A DNA stretch of 64,000 nt from Schistocerca nitens (lineage: Eukaryota > Arthropoda > Insecta > Orthoptera > Acrididae): the NCBI RefSeq assembly GCF_023898315.1, contig NC_064614.1, positions 73,978,501-74,042,500 of the forward strand, given 5' to 3'. The notes below the pieces were generated by a model that saw only the letters and a program-made list of their open reading frames with translations, was not told the origin of the DNA and searched no databases. The position numbers and the translations under genes are program-made. Positions 1 to 10,084 of the stretch are shown piece after piece. Numbering within the stretch: position 1 is the first letter of the stretch; each line of letters starts with the position of its first letter.

Positions 1-935
1 CTTACACCCATGATTGGGCGGAACTCTTGCTGATCTACTGTCACACAGTTATAGTCTTTGTAGAGGAGCTTTACATGCAGCGCGCGACCCTTCATGGAGA
101 CAGCCAAATTGGGCATCTCGGACGCAAACGGAAGAACAGCGCCATCTAATGGTCAAACTTTCGTTACATTTTTTTCTTCCATGACATTTCATCCTGCGAG
201 AAAAATACACTGTTCAAATTTCACGATACTGTGATCATTATTTTTCTTTCTGCCGTGTTTTCAGGAATTTTAATTGCGGAGACCCCGTATAATGGCGGGG
301 TAATAAATCAAATTAGGAAGAAAATAAATTTATTGTACAACTTGACTGAAAGAATGGGACGACATAGGACACCTCAAGAGTTATCGAGGAGGAATTTTCG
401 ATTTGGTTATGGAGGTGCGAGTGGAGGGTGCAGATTGCAGAGAGAGAACATTGACCAAGTTCATATGGCTGAAGGCTTCAGTATCTGCGCACAAATGAGA
501 CGAGTTGCACAGAACAGAATGGGAAGATACAGCGAGAGATTTTTCCGTTTCAAGACCAGAACAACAACATGCAGCACTAAATAAAGAGCACTTAAACACC
601 AAACATGTAGAGAAATTTGGTTAAAATTTTATGGCACAATGACAGCTAGTAGTCCTAACACGAGCACATAAAATTCGTACTGGCGGGAGAATGATGAAAG
701 ATAAATACAAGCTGCTGATATTCTGTTCGTAAGGGCCGTCATGAAACTTGCAAGAAACCTCAATATCGGAAATGTTGACGTTCGCAAAGAGTTAAGAATG
801 AGACCGTTGAAGGAGGTAGTAAAACGAAATCTGTAGTCCAGTGCCAACCAAGATGCAAAAGATTTGTACGCGAACCCAGATAGTAACAGGGATCCTTGTA
901 TAACATAAGGCGCTGATGATCTCTTCTTGTCTTTA
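1..935. other. Unassigned sequence left of the first transposon
   Basis: I recognise no gene or named repeat here. An open frame at 231-584 on the plus strand has no motif I know and I do not call it a gene. A small 6-bp stem (accccg/cggggt) lies at about 281-300. The stretch is probably old repeat or single-copy intergenic DNA. Confidence 0.4.
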
Positions 936-937
936 TA

Positions 938-2359
938 CACTCCTGGAAATGGAAAAAAGAACACATTGACACCGGTGTGTCAGACCCCCCATACTTGCTC
1001 CGGACACTGCGAGAGGGCTGTACAAGCAATGATCACACGCACGGCACAGCGGACACACCAGGAACCGCGGTGTTGGCCGTCGAATGGCGCTAGCTGCGCA
1101 GCATTTGTGCACCGCCGCCGTCAGTGTCAGCCAGTTTGCCGTGGCATACGGAGCTCCATCGCAGTCTTTAACACTGGTAGCATGCCGCGACAGCGTGGAC
1201 GTGAACCGTATGTGCAGTTGACGGACTTTGAGCGAGGGCGTATAGTGGGCATGCGGGAGGCCGGGTGGACGTACCGCCGAATTGCTCAACACGTGGGGCG
1301 TGAGGTCTCCACAGTACATCGATGTTGTCGCCAGTGGTCGGCGGAAGGTGCCCGTGCCCGTCGACCTGGGACCGGACCGCAGCGACGCACGGATGCACGC
1401 CAAGACCGTAGGATCCTACGCAGTGCCGTAGGGGACCGCACCTCCACTTCCCAGCAAATTAGGGACACCGTTGCTCCTGGGGTATCGGCGAGGACCATTC
1501 GCAACCGTCTCCATGAAGCTGGGCTACGGTCCCGCACACCGCTAGGCCGTCTTCCGTTCACGCCCCAACATCGTGCAGCCCGCCTCCAGTGGTGTCGCGA
1601 CAGGCGTGAATGGAGGGACGAATGGAGACGTGTCGTCTTCAGCGATGAAAGTCGCTTCTGCCTTGGTGCCAATGATTGTCGTATGCGTGTTTGGCGCCGT
1701 GCAGGTGAGCGCCACAATCAGGACTGCATACGACCGAGGCACACAGGGCCAACACCCGGCATCATGGTGTGGGGAGCGATCTCCTACACTGGCCGTACAC
1801 CACTGGTGATCGTCGAGGGGACACTGAATAGTGCACGGTACATCCAAACCGTCATCGAACCCATCGTTCTACCATTCCTAGACCGGCAAGGGAACTTGCT
1901 GTTCCAACAGGACAATGCACGTCCTCATGCATCCCGTGCCACCCAACGTGCTCTAGAATGTGTAAGTCAACTACCCTGGTCAGCACGATCTCCGGATCTG
2001 TCCCCCATTGAGCATGTTTGGGACTGGATGAAGCGTCGTCTCACGCGGTCTGCACGTCCAGCACGAACGCTGGTCCAACTGAGGCGCCAGGTGGAAATGG
2101 CTTGGCAAGCCGTTCCACAGGACTACATCCAGAATCTCTACGATCGTCTCCATGGGAGAATAGCAGCCTGCATTGCTGCGAAAGGTGGATATACAGTGTA
2201 CTAGTGCCGACATTGTGCATGCTCTGTTGCCTGTGTCTATGTGCCTGTGGTTCTGTCAGTGTGATCATGTGATGTATCTGACCCCAGGAATGTGTCAATA
2301 AGGTTTCCCCTTCCTGGGACAATGAATTCACGGTGTTCTTATTTCAATTTCCAGGAGTG
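938..2359 (+). mobile_element. Complete Tc1-like DNA transposon, copy 1
   Basis: The element begins CACTCCTGGAAATGGAAA and ends with the imperfect inverse, TTTCAATTTCCAGGAGTG, and TA dinucleotides flank it at 936-937 and 2360-2361. That is the terminal structure and target duplication expected of Tc1/mariner elements. It is 1,422 bp, the same length as copy 2 at 21136-22557. By eye the copies differ at about 25 positions with no length change, so they are close relatives. It holds one transposase gene in sense and about 240 bp of leader. Terminal repeat similarity extends over roughly 25 bp. Confidence 0.95.
1182..2204 (+). CDS. Tc1-like (IS630/mariner superfamily) transposase, intact
   Basis: This 340-residue transposase would cut the element out and paste it at TA sites. 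The N-terminal part (about residues 10-110) reads as paired-type helix-turn-helix DNA-binding modules, including LTDFERGRIVGMREAG. The DDE catalytic core follows: D155 in VFSDESRF, D244 in FQQDNARPH and E277 in LSPIEHVWD. Counting codons, 32 residues separate D244 from E277, two fewer than the usual 34 of Tc1. I chose the ATG at 1182 because the open frame further upstream runs past the left end of the element and the other copy starts at the matching place. No stop or frameshift is present, and length is typical of the family. Whether it is expressed or active cannot be told from sequence. Confidence 0.93.
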   Translation: MPRQRGREPYVQLTDFERGRIVGMREAGWTYRRIAQHVGREVSTVHRCCRQWSAEGARARRPGTGPQRRTDARQDRRILRSAVGDRTSTSQQIRDTVAPGVSARTIRNRLHEAGLRSRTPLGRLPFTPQHRAARLQWCRDRREWRDEWRRVVFSDESRFCLGANDCRMRVWRRAGERHNQDCIRPRHTGPTPGIMVWGAISYTGRTPLVIVEGTLNSARYIQTVIEPIVLPFLDRQGNLLFQQDNARPHASRATQRALECVSQLPWSARSPDLSPIEHVWDWMKRRLTRSARPARTLVQLRRQVEMAWQAVPQDYIQNLYDRLHGRIAACIAAKGGYTVY

Positions 2360-2489
2360 TATTTTATTTCATATAGCGATTTACGAACGTGAAATAAGAA
2401 AAAAAAATTAGAAATTGACACTCGTACTCACCAAAGCAAAAAAAAAAAAAATTATTTCATTTATCATAATAATAATAATTATTATTATT

Positions 2490-3401
2490 TACTTGTTGTG
2501 AACATCTTCAACTGAGAGTAGCACCTGTACTTTATTTCCTCAATTATTTGGTGGATGTATTCCAATCTCTGACTTCGTCTACAGTTTCTGCCCTGTACAG
2601 CTCCCTCTGGTACGCTGGAGGCTTTTCTCTGATGTCTTAATACATGTCCATTCATCCTGTCATTTCTTCTTATCATTGTTCTCCATGTACTCATTTCTTT
2701 GTCGGTTCAGCGGAGAACCTCCTCATTTGTTACCTAGTTACTTCACCAAATTTTCAACATTCTTGTGAAGCACCACATCTTAGATACTTCGATTCTCTTA
2801 CGTTACGGTTTTCCCACAGCCCATGTTCCATTACCAGAGAATGTTAAACTCCAACCGGACAATCTCAGCAATAGCATTCTCAAATTAAAGCCTATATTTG
2901 ATACTAGTAGATTTCTCTTGGCCAGGAACGCTCTTTTTGATAAAGCTAGTCTCTTTTTATGCCTTCCTTGCTCTATTCATTACGTGATATTTTGCTTTCT
3001 GGGTAGCATAAATCCTTACCTTAGTCTACTTCGTGGTCATCAATTTTTATGTTAAATCTCTCGCCATGCTCATTTGGGTTTTCCGGCTTACTCTCAATAC
3101 TATATTCTATACTCATTAGACTGTTATTCCCAGCCGGCAGAAGTGGCCGAGCGGTTCTAGGCGCTACAGTCTGAAACCGCACGACCGCTACGTTCGCAGG
3201 TTCGAATCCTGTCTCGGGCATGTATGTGTGTGATGTCCTTAGGTTAGTTAGGTTTAAGCAGTTCTAACTTCTAGGGGACTGATGACCTCAGCATTTGAGT
3301 CCCATTGTGTTCAAAGCCATTTGAACCATTTTTTTGTTATTCCCATTTAACAGATCCAGTAATTCTTCTTCACTTTCACTGATTACTGATGATGTTGAAT
3401 T
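2490..3401 (-). pseudogene. Decayed LINE (EN-RT type) C-terminal fragment
   Basis: Read on the minus strand, the left part gives GHVLRHQRKASS, then EYIHQIIEE, matching the end of LINE reverse-transcriptase proteins (compare GHVLRHQG in the LINE at 35921-38340). Further right the minus strand gives broken pieces such as ISESEEELLDLL. Several stops and frameshifts make it non-functional. A SINE splits it at 3133-3334 and the gypsy element inserted next to its right end. An AT trinucleotide run lies just left, at about 2468-2489. Confidence 0.7.
3133..3334 (+). mobile_element. tRNA-derived SINE (Leu-like head), full length
   Basis: The head contains a pol III A box (tggccgagcgg) and B box (ggttcgaatcc) in a tRNA-Leu-like arrangement. 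The family body follows, ending in the shared gatgacctcagcatttgagt and ccatttgaacca region. An 11-bp target duplication, tgttattccca, flanks it at 3122-3132 and 3335-3345. This shows LINE-driven retrotransposition into an older LINE fragment. Confidence 0.95.
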
Positions 3402-3406
3402 GAATG

Positions 3407-3896
3407 TGAAGTGTTGTCAGAAGAGCCAACACCGTATTGCTAGAGGAGGCCGAAATGCACGCGTTTGATTACACGCAGACTGGCGTGAGGTCTGGAACAG
3501 GACAATGTCTTGAGAATTGCAAATAAAGTACGTATATGATGTAATAGTTAACTTTAATCCGTAATTGGTGTACATCGCTCTTTACGGTACAGGTTTTATA
3601 ATAAGCTCAATATAACTGGTAATGGCGCCTTGCTAGGTCGTAGCAAATGACGTAGCTGAAGGCTATGCTAACTATCGTCTCGGCAAATGAGAGCGTATTT
3701 GTCAGTGAACCCTTCCTATGAACGTCGGCTGTACAACTGGGGCGAGTCCTAGTAAGTCTCTCTAGACCTGCCGTGTGGCGGCGCTCGGTCTGCGATCACT
3801 GACAGTGGCGACACGCGGGTCCGACGTATACTACCGGACCGCGGCCGATTTAAAGGCTACCACCTAGCAAGTGTGGTGTCTGGCAGTGACACCACA
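3407..3896 (-). repeat. 3' LTR of the gypsy element
   Basis: The LTR is 490 bp, has TG/CA ends and matches 8571-9060 end to end. It is the 3' copy because the element reads on the minus strand and the polypurine tract adjoins it. The outer flank is the target duplication gaatg. Confidence 0.95.
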
Positions 3897-3908
3897 TTCC
3901 TCCCCCGC
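3897..3908 (-). other. Polypurine tract of the gypsy element
   Basis: On the minus strand the bases directly before the 3' LTR read GCGGGGGAGGAA. A purine run in this position is where gypsy elements prime plus-strand DNA synthesis. Confidence 0.75.
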
Positions 3909-4044
3909 AAATGGGCGTACGGTTGTGTTATAAGGCTTCCGCCCGCCGTGGGGAGGACCCCATGTTGACGTATGCGACTAGGTGAGGAGCCTAACAACAG
4001 GCGAGGCTGTGCCACCCGCACCCGGCCATTCGGTCCGAGGGGAG

Positions 4045-6063
4045 CTAGGAAACGCCTGAAAACCTAGTGCAGGGTGCACGCCAACATGCGGTGTATGCGC
4101 CCGTAGAGACAGGAGGGGCCGAAGGGTCGACCTCCATCGCGTCGGTGTACCCGACGGGTGAAGACATTTGGTCCGGAGCGGGCACGAGTTCCATTGCGGA
4201 GGACAGCTGGTCATGGGAAGCGATCGGCGGCGCGAGACCCAGGGAGGCGCCCGGCGGCTGCAGCAACGCGTCCACCGCGGGCGGCGCCGGCGGAAGGACC
4301 GGCGGCGGCGGCGGCGCGTCACCATGGGGCAAAATGGAAGGCATCGTCGGTAACACCTGGGGATGAGGCGAGCCAGTAGATGGGTCCCCAGGGCGCTGAC
4401 CGGACGGCACCGTCGCTGAAAGCAGACGGGGAGCGGCAGAACCCGTGCGACGACAGAGGCGCAGCTGATTGAGATGCCGACGCACCTCACCAGAGGCCCC
4501 CAAAACCAGATACATAGCGCGGCCGAGGCAGCGAAGAATGCGCCCTGCGAGCCAACGCCGTGAACCGCGATAGTTGCGATAGTATACAACGTCGCCTGGA
4601 GCAAAAACAGGTGGCTGCCGCTGCACAGGAACCTGATGAGGCGGATTCAGCAAAGACATCAAGGTTCGATGAGGACGACCATGGAGCAACTCAGCCGGCG
4701 AGCGACCATCTCGGGGCTGAGAGCGATACGAGGACAAAAAGAGCAATACCGCGTCCTCCCCAGAATGCGACTCTATCAGCTTCAACATCTGTGACTTGAA
4801 AGTTCGGACCAGTCGTTCAGCGGCACCGTTTGACTGAGGCGAAAACGGCGCGGACGTCAGATGTTGAATACCATTGGCCTTGCAGAATGACTGAAATTCT
4901 GCTGACATGAATTGTGTGCCATTGTCGGAAACAATAGTCTGCGGAAGACCTTCAATGCAAAAGATAGCGGATAACGCTTGGATGGTGGCAGATGACGTCG
5001 TGGAAGACATCCGGACAACAAAAGGAAAATTACTGAACGAATCTACCACAACCAACCATCGAGCATTCCAGATTGGACCAGCAAAATCGATGTGTAAACG
5101 TTGCCAAGGGGAAGTGGCTTTCGGCCATGCAAAGAATTTCCGCGGTGGTGCGGATTGTTGTTCGGCACACGCCATGCAAGAAGAGCACATATTCGTAATC
5201 GCAGCATCGATTTCGAACCAAGTACAGTGCTGACGAGCAAGTTGTTTCGTGCGCACTATACCCCAATGTCCTTGGTGGAGAAGCCGTAAGACAGAGGACT
5301 GTAACGAACGTGGGACCACGACCCTGGACTGATCATTATCAGAACCCAACAGCAAAACACCACGTCGAACAAAAAGTCTCTCCTTGTGAGCAAAAAATCG
5401 GCGAACCAACGGATCCTCGATCCATGACTTTGACAAGGGCCATTGCGTAGCAACAAAACGCAAAATGGTAGCAAGGACAGGGTCAGCAGCTGTGGCTGTA
5501 GCTACACGACGAAAATCAATCGGAAACGATTCGACCACGTCATCGGTTTCCGCATCAATGAATATGCAAGCAAGTTCGGAGGAATCGAATGCTCTATCCT
5601 CAGCAACAGGCAAACGGGACAACGCATCGGCGTTTCCGTGCTTAGCAGTGGACCGATACAAGATATCGTAGCGGTACTGCGAGAGGAAAATAGACCAGCG
5701 AATGAATTTCTGCGCTGTACGTGGAGGTACAGGCTTCTTCGGATGGAAAAGCGATGTCAAAGGTTTGTGGTTTGTGATGATGGTAAAGTGACGACCATAC
5801 AAGAAAACATGAAACTTTGTAACACCAAATACGAGAGCCAAAGCTTCTTTCTCGATTTGTGAATAATTTCTTTGCGCAGACGAGAACAATTTGGACGCAA
5901 AGGCAATAGGGCGATCATGCGATCCATCTTTGTGCGCAAGCACAGCACCGATCCCGAAATCCGATGCATCTACCATCAACAAAAGGGTTTCTGGGGATCG
6001 AATGGCGTAAGGCAAGTACTGGAAAGCAACGCCGATTTCAACTGGCGAAAGGCGCGTTTGCAT
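4045..6063 (-). CDS. Gypsy pol, downstream part: RNase H and integrase
   Basis: This 672-codon frame continues pol after a frameshift. Its first ATG at 6063 lies inside the RT frame, so the true reading enters near 5985-5990, not at that ATG. RNase H spans about residues 28-150, with DASDFGIGAVL and QIEKEALAL. The usual TDHKPL is TNHKPL here, so a catalytic-type aspartate (position 98) is replaced by asparagine. The integrase zinc region has H263, H266, C296 and C299. The DDE core is D326 (HIDFAGP), D380 (VSDNGTQF) and E416 (GAAERL), with 35 residues between the last two. The C-terminus is proline-rich. Downstream of it lie only 3' UTR and the polypurine tract. Confidence 0.92.
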   Translation of the reverse strand: MQTRLSPVEIGVAFQYLPYAIRSPETLLLMVDASDFGIGAVLAHKDGSHDRPIAFASKLFSSAQRNYSQIEKEALALVFGVTKFHVFLYGRHFTIITNHKPLTSLFHPKKPVPPRTAQKFIRWSIFLSQYRYDILYRSTAKHGNADALSRLPVAEDRAFDSSELACIFIDAETDDVVESFPIDFRRVATATAADPVLATILRFVATQWPLSKSWIEDPLVRRFFAHKERLFVRRGVLLLGSDNDQSRVVVPRSLQSSVLRLLHQGHWGIVRTKQLARQHCTWFEIDAAITNMCSSCMACAEQQSAPPRKFFAWPKATSPWQRLHIDFAGPIWNARWLVVVDSFSNFPFVVRMSSTTSSATIQALSAIFCIEGLPQTIVSDNGTQFMSAEFQSFCKANGIQHLTSAPFSPQSNGAAERLVRTFKSQMLKLIESHSGEDAVLLFLSSYRSQPRDGRSPAELLHGRPHRTLMSLLNPPHQVPVQRQPPVFAPGDVVYYRNYRGSRRWLAGRILRCLGRAMYLVLGASGEVRRHLNQLRLCRRTGSAAPRLLSATVPSGQRPGDPSTGSPHPQVLPTMPSILPHGDAPPPPPVLPPAPPAVDALLQPPGASLGLAPPIASHDQLSSAMELVPAPDQMSSPVGYTDAMEVDPSAPPVSTGAYTACWRAPCTRFSGVS

Positions 6064-8522
6064 TCCGTCGTCCAGACGAACGGAACACCTTTACGGCGTA
6101 AGCGATGAAGCGGAGCTGAAATGGAAGAGGCCTGGCGCACAAATTTGTTATAGTAATTTATTTTTCCCAGCACACTCTGTAGCTGCTTCAAATTCTGCGG
6201 CGAAGGCAAGTCCTGTAAGGCACGGAGGTGCTCTGGACTCGGATGGATGCCTTGGGCATTTATTACATGTCCCAGAGAGGGTAAGTCACGAGCAAAACAC
6301 ACACATTTGTCCTTCCGCAAGCGAAGACCATTTTGTCGCAAGACCTGAAATAATGTTCGGAGATTGGCTAAATGTTCGGCTTCTGTCTGTCCGGAGATCG
6401 CAATATCGTCCAGATAGTTTGCTGCAGTAGGGACCGAGGCACAAACAGTTTGCAGATATTGCTGAAACAATGCAGGGGCGGATGCACGCCCGAATGGCAG
6501 TCTTTTATATCCATACAAACCAAGATGCGTGTAAACCACCAAAACGCGCTGGGATTCTTCGTCCACCGGTATTTGCAAGTACGCATCTGCGAGGTCCAAC
6601 TTCGAAAAATATTTACTTGGGCACAGTTTGCCAAAAAGATCTTCCGGGTGGGGTAAAGGATAAGTTGCAATCACTAGTTGTGGATTCACCGTTGCCTTGA
6701 AGTCCACACAAAGTCTCAATTTTCCGGAAGGTTTTGGCAAAATTACTAAGGGTGATGCCCAGAGAGAAGCCTGCACACGTTCAATCACACCTTGTGATTC
6801 CAAATCGTGTAATGTTCTTGCGACCTCATCACGCAATGCGTGGGGAACATTGCGCGCTCGGAAAAATTTCGGTTGCGCGTTTACTTTCAGTTCCACATGT
6901 GCTTCATAGTTCTTAGCGCAACCAAGGCCCGGTGCAAAAATGTCTGCAAATTCTTCACATAGACGAGAAACACTGGCTGAAGGCACAGTCTGGTTCACTG
7001 ATAGGACCTGATTGACTATAGACAAGTTAAACAACTTAAATAATTCTAAACCAAACAAGTTCACTGCAGCAGAAGAACGAAGTACGTAAAATGACACAAG
7101 TTTTGTTTGTCCCTTGTATGTAGCAAGAAGGCTGCACTGTCCTAACACAGGGATAGTCTGACCGGAATAGCCAGTTAACATAACACTTGCAGCACGCAAC
7201 GGAGGTGTGCCCAGTTGCTTGTACGTGTCTTTATTGATCAGCGAAACTGCAGCTCCGGTATCGAGCTGGAATGGTATCACGTGGCCATGAATTTCCAAAT
7301 CTACAAAAAGTTTATTGTCCTGCTGACGACAAGAGCGACCATCTCGTGCAACGTGAACATACACTGGTACAGAATCACTTGCTAATTGACAGGATTTCTT
7401 GCGACGTCGACGCACACTTTTTTTGGGACGAACACAGTCACTGTTAGAGAGAGTGACACTGGGCAGAGCGGAATTAACTACATGAATGTCCAGGGGCCAA
7501 GGCTCACGAGCCCTAGTATTCTTGGTTCGATTCTGGCGCGAAGCAAAGGGCCTGGAATGGTTGGTAGCGTCCGGTCTAAGCTTTTTCTGGCAAACACTTT
7601 GAACATGTCCTTTTTTATTACAGAAAAAGCAAATAGCTTGGCGCGACGGGCAATTCTCACGCGAATGTCTAGTAGCACACCGCGGGCATGACTTCACTGC
7701 ATTTGCTTGCTGCCGCGGCAAACGTAGCGGAGAGCTTGGCGGCAGCTGCGCGGACGGGCGCGAGGGCTGTTTACTGTTCCGTGCAACTCGCCCGGCGGGC
7801 CGGTTTATGTGACACACAGCTGGCGAAGTTTCAAATGATTCCTGAGCAAAGTCAAGTGTGTCTTGCCTATCCAGTATGTCCACCACTTGTTGAAGGGAGG
7901 GATTGACTAGTTTCAAAATCTGTTCCCTTATACGAACATCAGAAACGTTCTGTGCAATTGCATCACACACCATAGTATCTGAATAAGGGAGTCCACATTC
8001 ACACTCAAAAGCACAAACCCTAGTAAGGCCTTGCAAAGTTGCAACCCACTCCCGATTAGTTTGACCGGCTGTACGTTTTGTACGAAAGAAGGCATACCTT
8101 TTTGCAACTACATTGACTGATTCTTTGAAATAGGCATCTAATGCAGACAAAATTTCTTCGTAGGACAGAGTTGCTACGTCGCGCCGGGGAAATAATTTCA
8201 CTATCACACAGTACGTCTGGACGCCTACACAGGACAATAAGAAAGGCTGCCGCTCGTTACCTTGAATTATGTAGGCGGCGAGATGGAATCCAAATTGGCG
8301 TGACCACTCCATCCAGCTTTCCAGTGCCGCATCAAAAGGACGAAAAGGTTGTGCAACTGCGTGTTGTAACTGCGGTAGCGGTGGAGCGGCGGCCGCCGCA
8401 TCGTTTTGCATTGCACGTTGACCCTGGACGAGCTGTCCAAGGGCTTCCAATAACGCCTGCGTCTGCTGATTCTGCAAGCGATAAAATTCGGACAGTACAT
8501 CTGGAGATTGTGGCGAAGCCAT
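5976..8522 (-). CDS. Gypsy gag-protease-RT polyprotein (upstream part)
   Basis: The 848-residue frame starts with ATG at 8522, 48 bases inside the 5' LTR. Residues 1-240 are gag-like. Two zinc knuckles follow, at about 279-291 (CPRC...H...C) and 298-311 (C-x2-C-x4-H-x4-C). The aspartic protease motif LDTGA is at 420-424. Reverse transcriptase covers about 545-800, with the YLDD catalytic motif at 703-706 and PFGRASAPALFQ before it. The frame stops at 5976, just where RNase H should begin, because of a small indel in a T-run near 5985-5990. Gag and pol share one frame here. Overall wording resembles insect K02A2.6-like gypsy proteins. Confidence 0.93.
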   Translation of the reverse strand: MASPQSPDVLSEFYRLQNQQTQALLEALGQLVQGQRAMQNDAAAAAPPLPQLQHAVAQPFRPFDAALESWMEWSRQFGFHLAAYIIQGNERQPFLLSCVGVQTYCVIVKLFPRRDVATLSYEEILSALDAYFKESVNVVAKRYAFFRTKRTAGQTNREWVATLQGLTRVCAFECECGLPYSDTMVCDAIAQNVSDVRIREQILKLVNPSLQQVVDILDRQDTLDFAQESFETSPAVCHINRPAGRVARNSKQPSRPSAQLPPSSPLRLPRQQANAVKSCPRCATRHSRENCPSRQAICFFCNKKGHVQSVCQKKLRPDATNHSRPFASRQNRTKNTRAREPWPLDIHVVNSALPSVTLSNSDCVRPKKSVRRRRKKSCQLASDSVPVYVHVARDGRSCRQQDNKLFVDLEIHGHVIPFQLDTGAAVSLINKDTYKQLGTPPLRAASVMLTGYSGQTIPVLGQCSLLATYKGQTKLVSFYVLRSSAAVNLFGLELFKLFNLSIVNQVLSVNQTVPSASVSRLCEEFADIFAPGLGCAKNYEAHVELKVNAQPKFFRARNVPHALRDEVARTLHDLESQGVIERVQASLWASPLVILPKPSGKLRLCVDFKATVNPQLVIATYPLPHPEDLFGKLCPSKYFSKLDLADAYLQIPVDEESQRVLVVYTHLGLYGYKRLPFGRASAPALFQQYLQTVCASVPTAANYLDDIAISGQTEAEHLANLRTLFQVLRQNGLRLRKDKCVCFARDLPSLGHVINAQGIHPSPEHLRALQDLPSPQNLKQLQSVLGKINYYNKFVRQASSISAPLHRLRRKGVPFVWTTECKRAFRQLKSALLSSTCLTPFDPQKPFC

Positions 8523-8570
8523 GACACATGTAAATTAGAGCAATACGACCGTTAAATCTTCGATGCCATA

Positions 8571-9060
8571 TGAAGTGTTGGCAGAAGAGCCAACACCGTA
8601 TTGCTAGAGGAGGCCGAAATGCACGTGTTTAATTACACGCAGACTGGCGTGAAGTCTGGAACAGGACAATGTCTTGAGAATTGCAAATAAAGTACGTAGA
8701 TGATGTAATACTTAACTTTAATCCATAATTGGTGTACATCGCTCTTGACGGTACAGGTTTTATAATAAGCTCAATATAACTGGTAATGGCGTCTTGCTAG
8801 GTCGTAGCAAATGACGTAGCTGAAGGCTATGCTAACTATCGTCTCGGCAAATGAGAGCGTATTTGTCAGTGAACCCTTCCTATGAACGTCGGCTGTACAA
8901 CTGGGGCGAGTCATAGTAAGTCTCTCTAGACCTGCCGTGTGGCGGCGCTCGGTCTGCGATTACTGACAGTGGCGACACGCGGGTCCGACGTTTACTACCG
9001 GACCGTGGCCGATTTAAAGGCTACCACCTAGCAAGTGTGGTGTCTGGTGGTGACACCACA
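8571..9060 (-). repeat. 5' LTR of the gypsy element
   Basis: This 490-bp copy is directly repeated at 3407-3896. It holds the presumed promoter of the element, reading leftward. Its right flank is the second gaatg duplication, at 9061-9065. Confidence 0.95.
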
Positions 9061-9310
9061 GAATGAACAATCTAATGAGTGCAGCATATGGTCTGAGAAT
9101 AAACCGAAGAAAGACGAAGGTAATAAGCAGTAATAGAACTGACATTAGTAGTAGACTTATCAAACTACTGACGAAGTAAGGAATTCTGATGCTTTGGAAG
9201 CAACATAGCGCGGACGAAGCAAGGAGGACACAAAAAAAAAGCATACTAGCAGAGGCAAAGGAGGCGCTCCTGGGCAAGATAAGTCTGCTATTCCCACTCG
9301 TCACGTTCTG
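9061..9310 (+). pseudogene. LINE reverse-transcriptase fragment
   Basis: The plus strand gives YGLRINRRKTKVI, then KSILAEAKEALLGKISLL. These are the RT thumb-side pieces of EN-RT LINEs. The DNA is clearly related to 41941-42060, which starts with nearly the same gaatgaac-gtctaatgag wording. Frames are broken. This is the continuation of the site into which the gypsy element inserted. Confidence 0.6.
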
Positions 9311-10084
9311 CAAATATTCTCCACTTTTACAGAGGATGGCAAAGTTATTACCGGATCTTATCAATTACATCCTTTCAATACAAATCTTGAATGTTTATTT
9401 TATCCCAGTCATTCCATCTTCGATGTATATATTGAATAGTAGAGACGAAGGTATATATCCCTCTCTTAGCTGTATTTTAATACGAGCACTTGGTTTTTGA
9501 TAATACATTCTAATTGTTCCCTCTTGATTCTTGTATATACTGTATATTATCCACCTTTCTCTTCATCTTACTCCTATTTTCCTCAGAATTTCGAACTGCT
9601 TTCTCGGTTTTACGTTGTCGAATGCTTCTTCCAGGTCGACATATCTAATGAACATATCTTGACGTTTCTTAAGTCTTGTTTCCAGATCGCCAGAACGTCA
9701 GACCTGCTTATCTGGCGCACTTACTTTCACGAAAGCTAAACCGACCTTCATCTAACAGAACCTGAGCTGTATTTTTCGTAATTCTGTGTATTATTCTAGT
9801 CAGCAGTTTCGATGCAAAAGCAGTATAGTTGACTGTGCGATAGTTGTAACACATATGAGCTCCTGCTGTCTTCGGATTGAAAGTATTATGTTTTTCCGAA
9901 AGTCTAACGTAAGTCTACAGACTGACGGACTAATCTCCACTTGAATAGTAGCATGGTTGCCACTTCCCTAACGATTTCAGAAATTCCGAAAAATATTATC
10001 TATCCCTTGTGGCTTCCTCGAGGGCAAATCTCCCAAAGCTCTATTAAACTGTGAAAATACTGGATGTCCTGTATCTTCCATATA

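Larger units (their letters stand above)
3407..9060 (-). mobile_element. Full-length gypsy (Ty3-like) LTR retrotransposon
   Basis: Two direct LTRs of exactly 490 bp (3407-3896 and 8571-9060) bound a 4,674-bp interior, and the 5-bp duplication gaatg flanks the whole at 3402-3406 and 9061-9065. On the minus strand the LTRs begin TGTGGTGTCA and end CACTTCA. The domain order (gag with zinc knuckles, protease, RT, RNase H, integrase) is that of Ty3/gypsy. No envelope gene is present. By eye the LTRs differ at about 15 sites (about 3%) with no indels, so the insertion is moderately old. A TGG that could start a primer-binding site lies two bases inside the 5' LTR, but I could not match a tRNA. Confidence 0.96.

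Noticed and set aside
231..584. 117-codon open frame as a possible small gene
   Set aside because: No recognised motif, splice context or repeat protein wording; length is within chance for this composition.
927..1181. N-terminal extension of transposase copy 1
   Set aside because: The upstream frame crosses the transposon end and contains terminal-repeat sequence; copy 2 supports the start at the matching ATG.
3978..4604. 208-codon arginine/proline-rich frame inside the gypsy element
   Set aside because: It is an overlapping frame of the GC-rich integrase C-terminus; the integrase frame explains the sequence.
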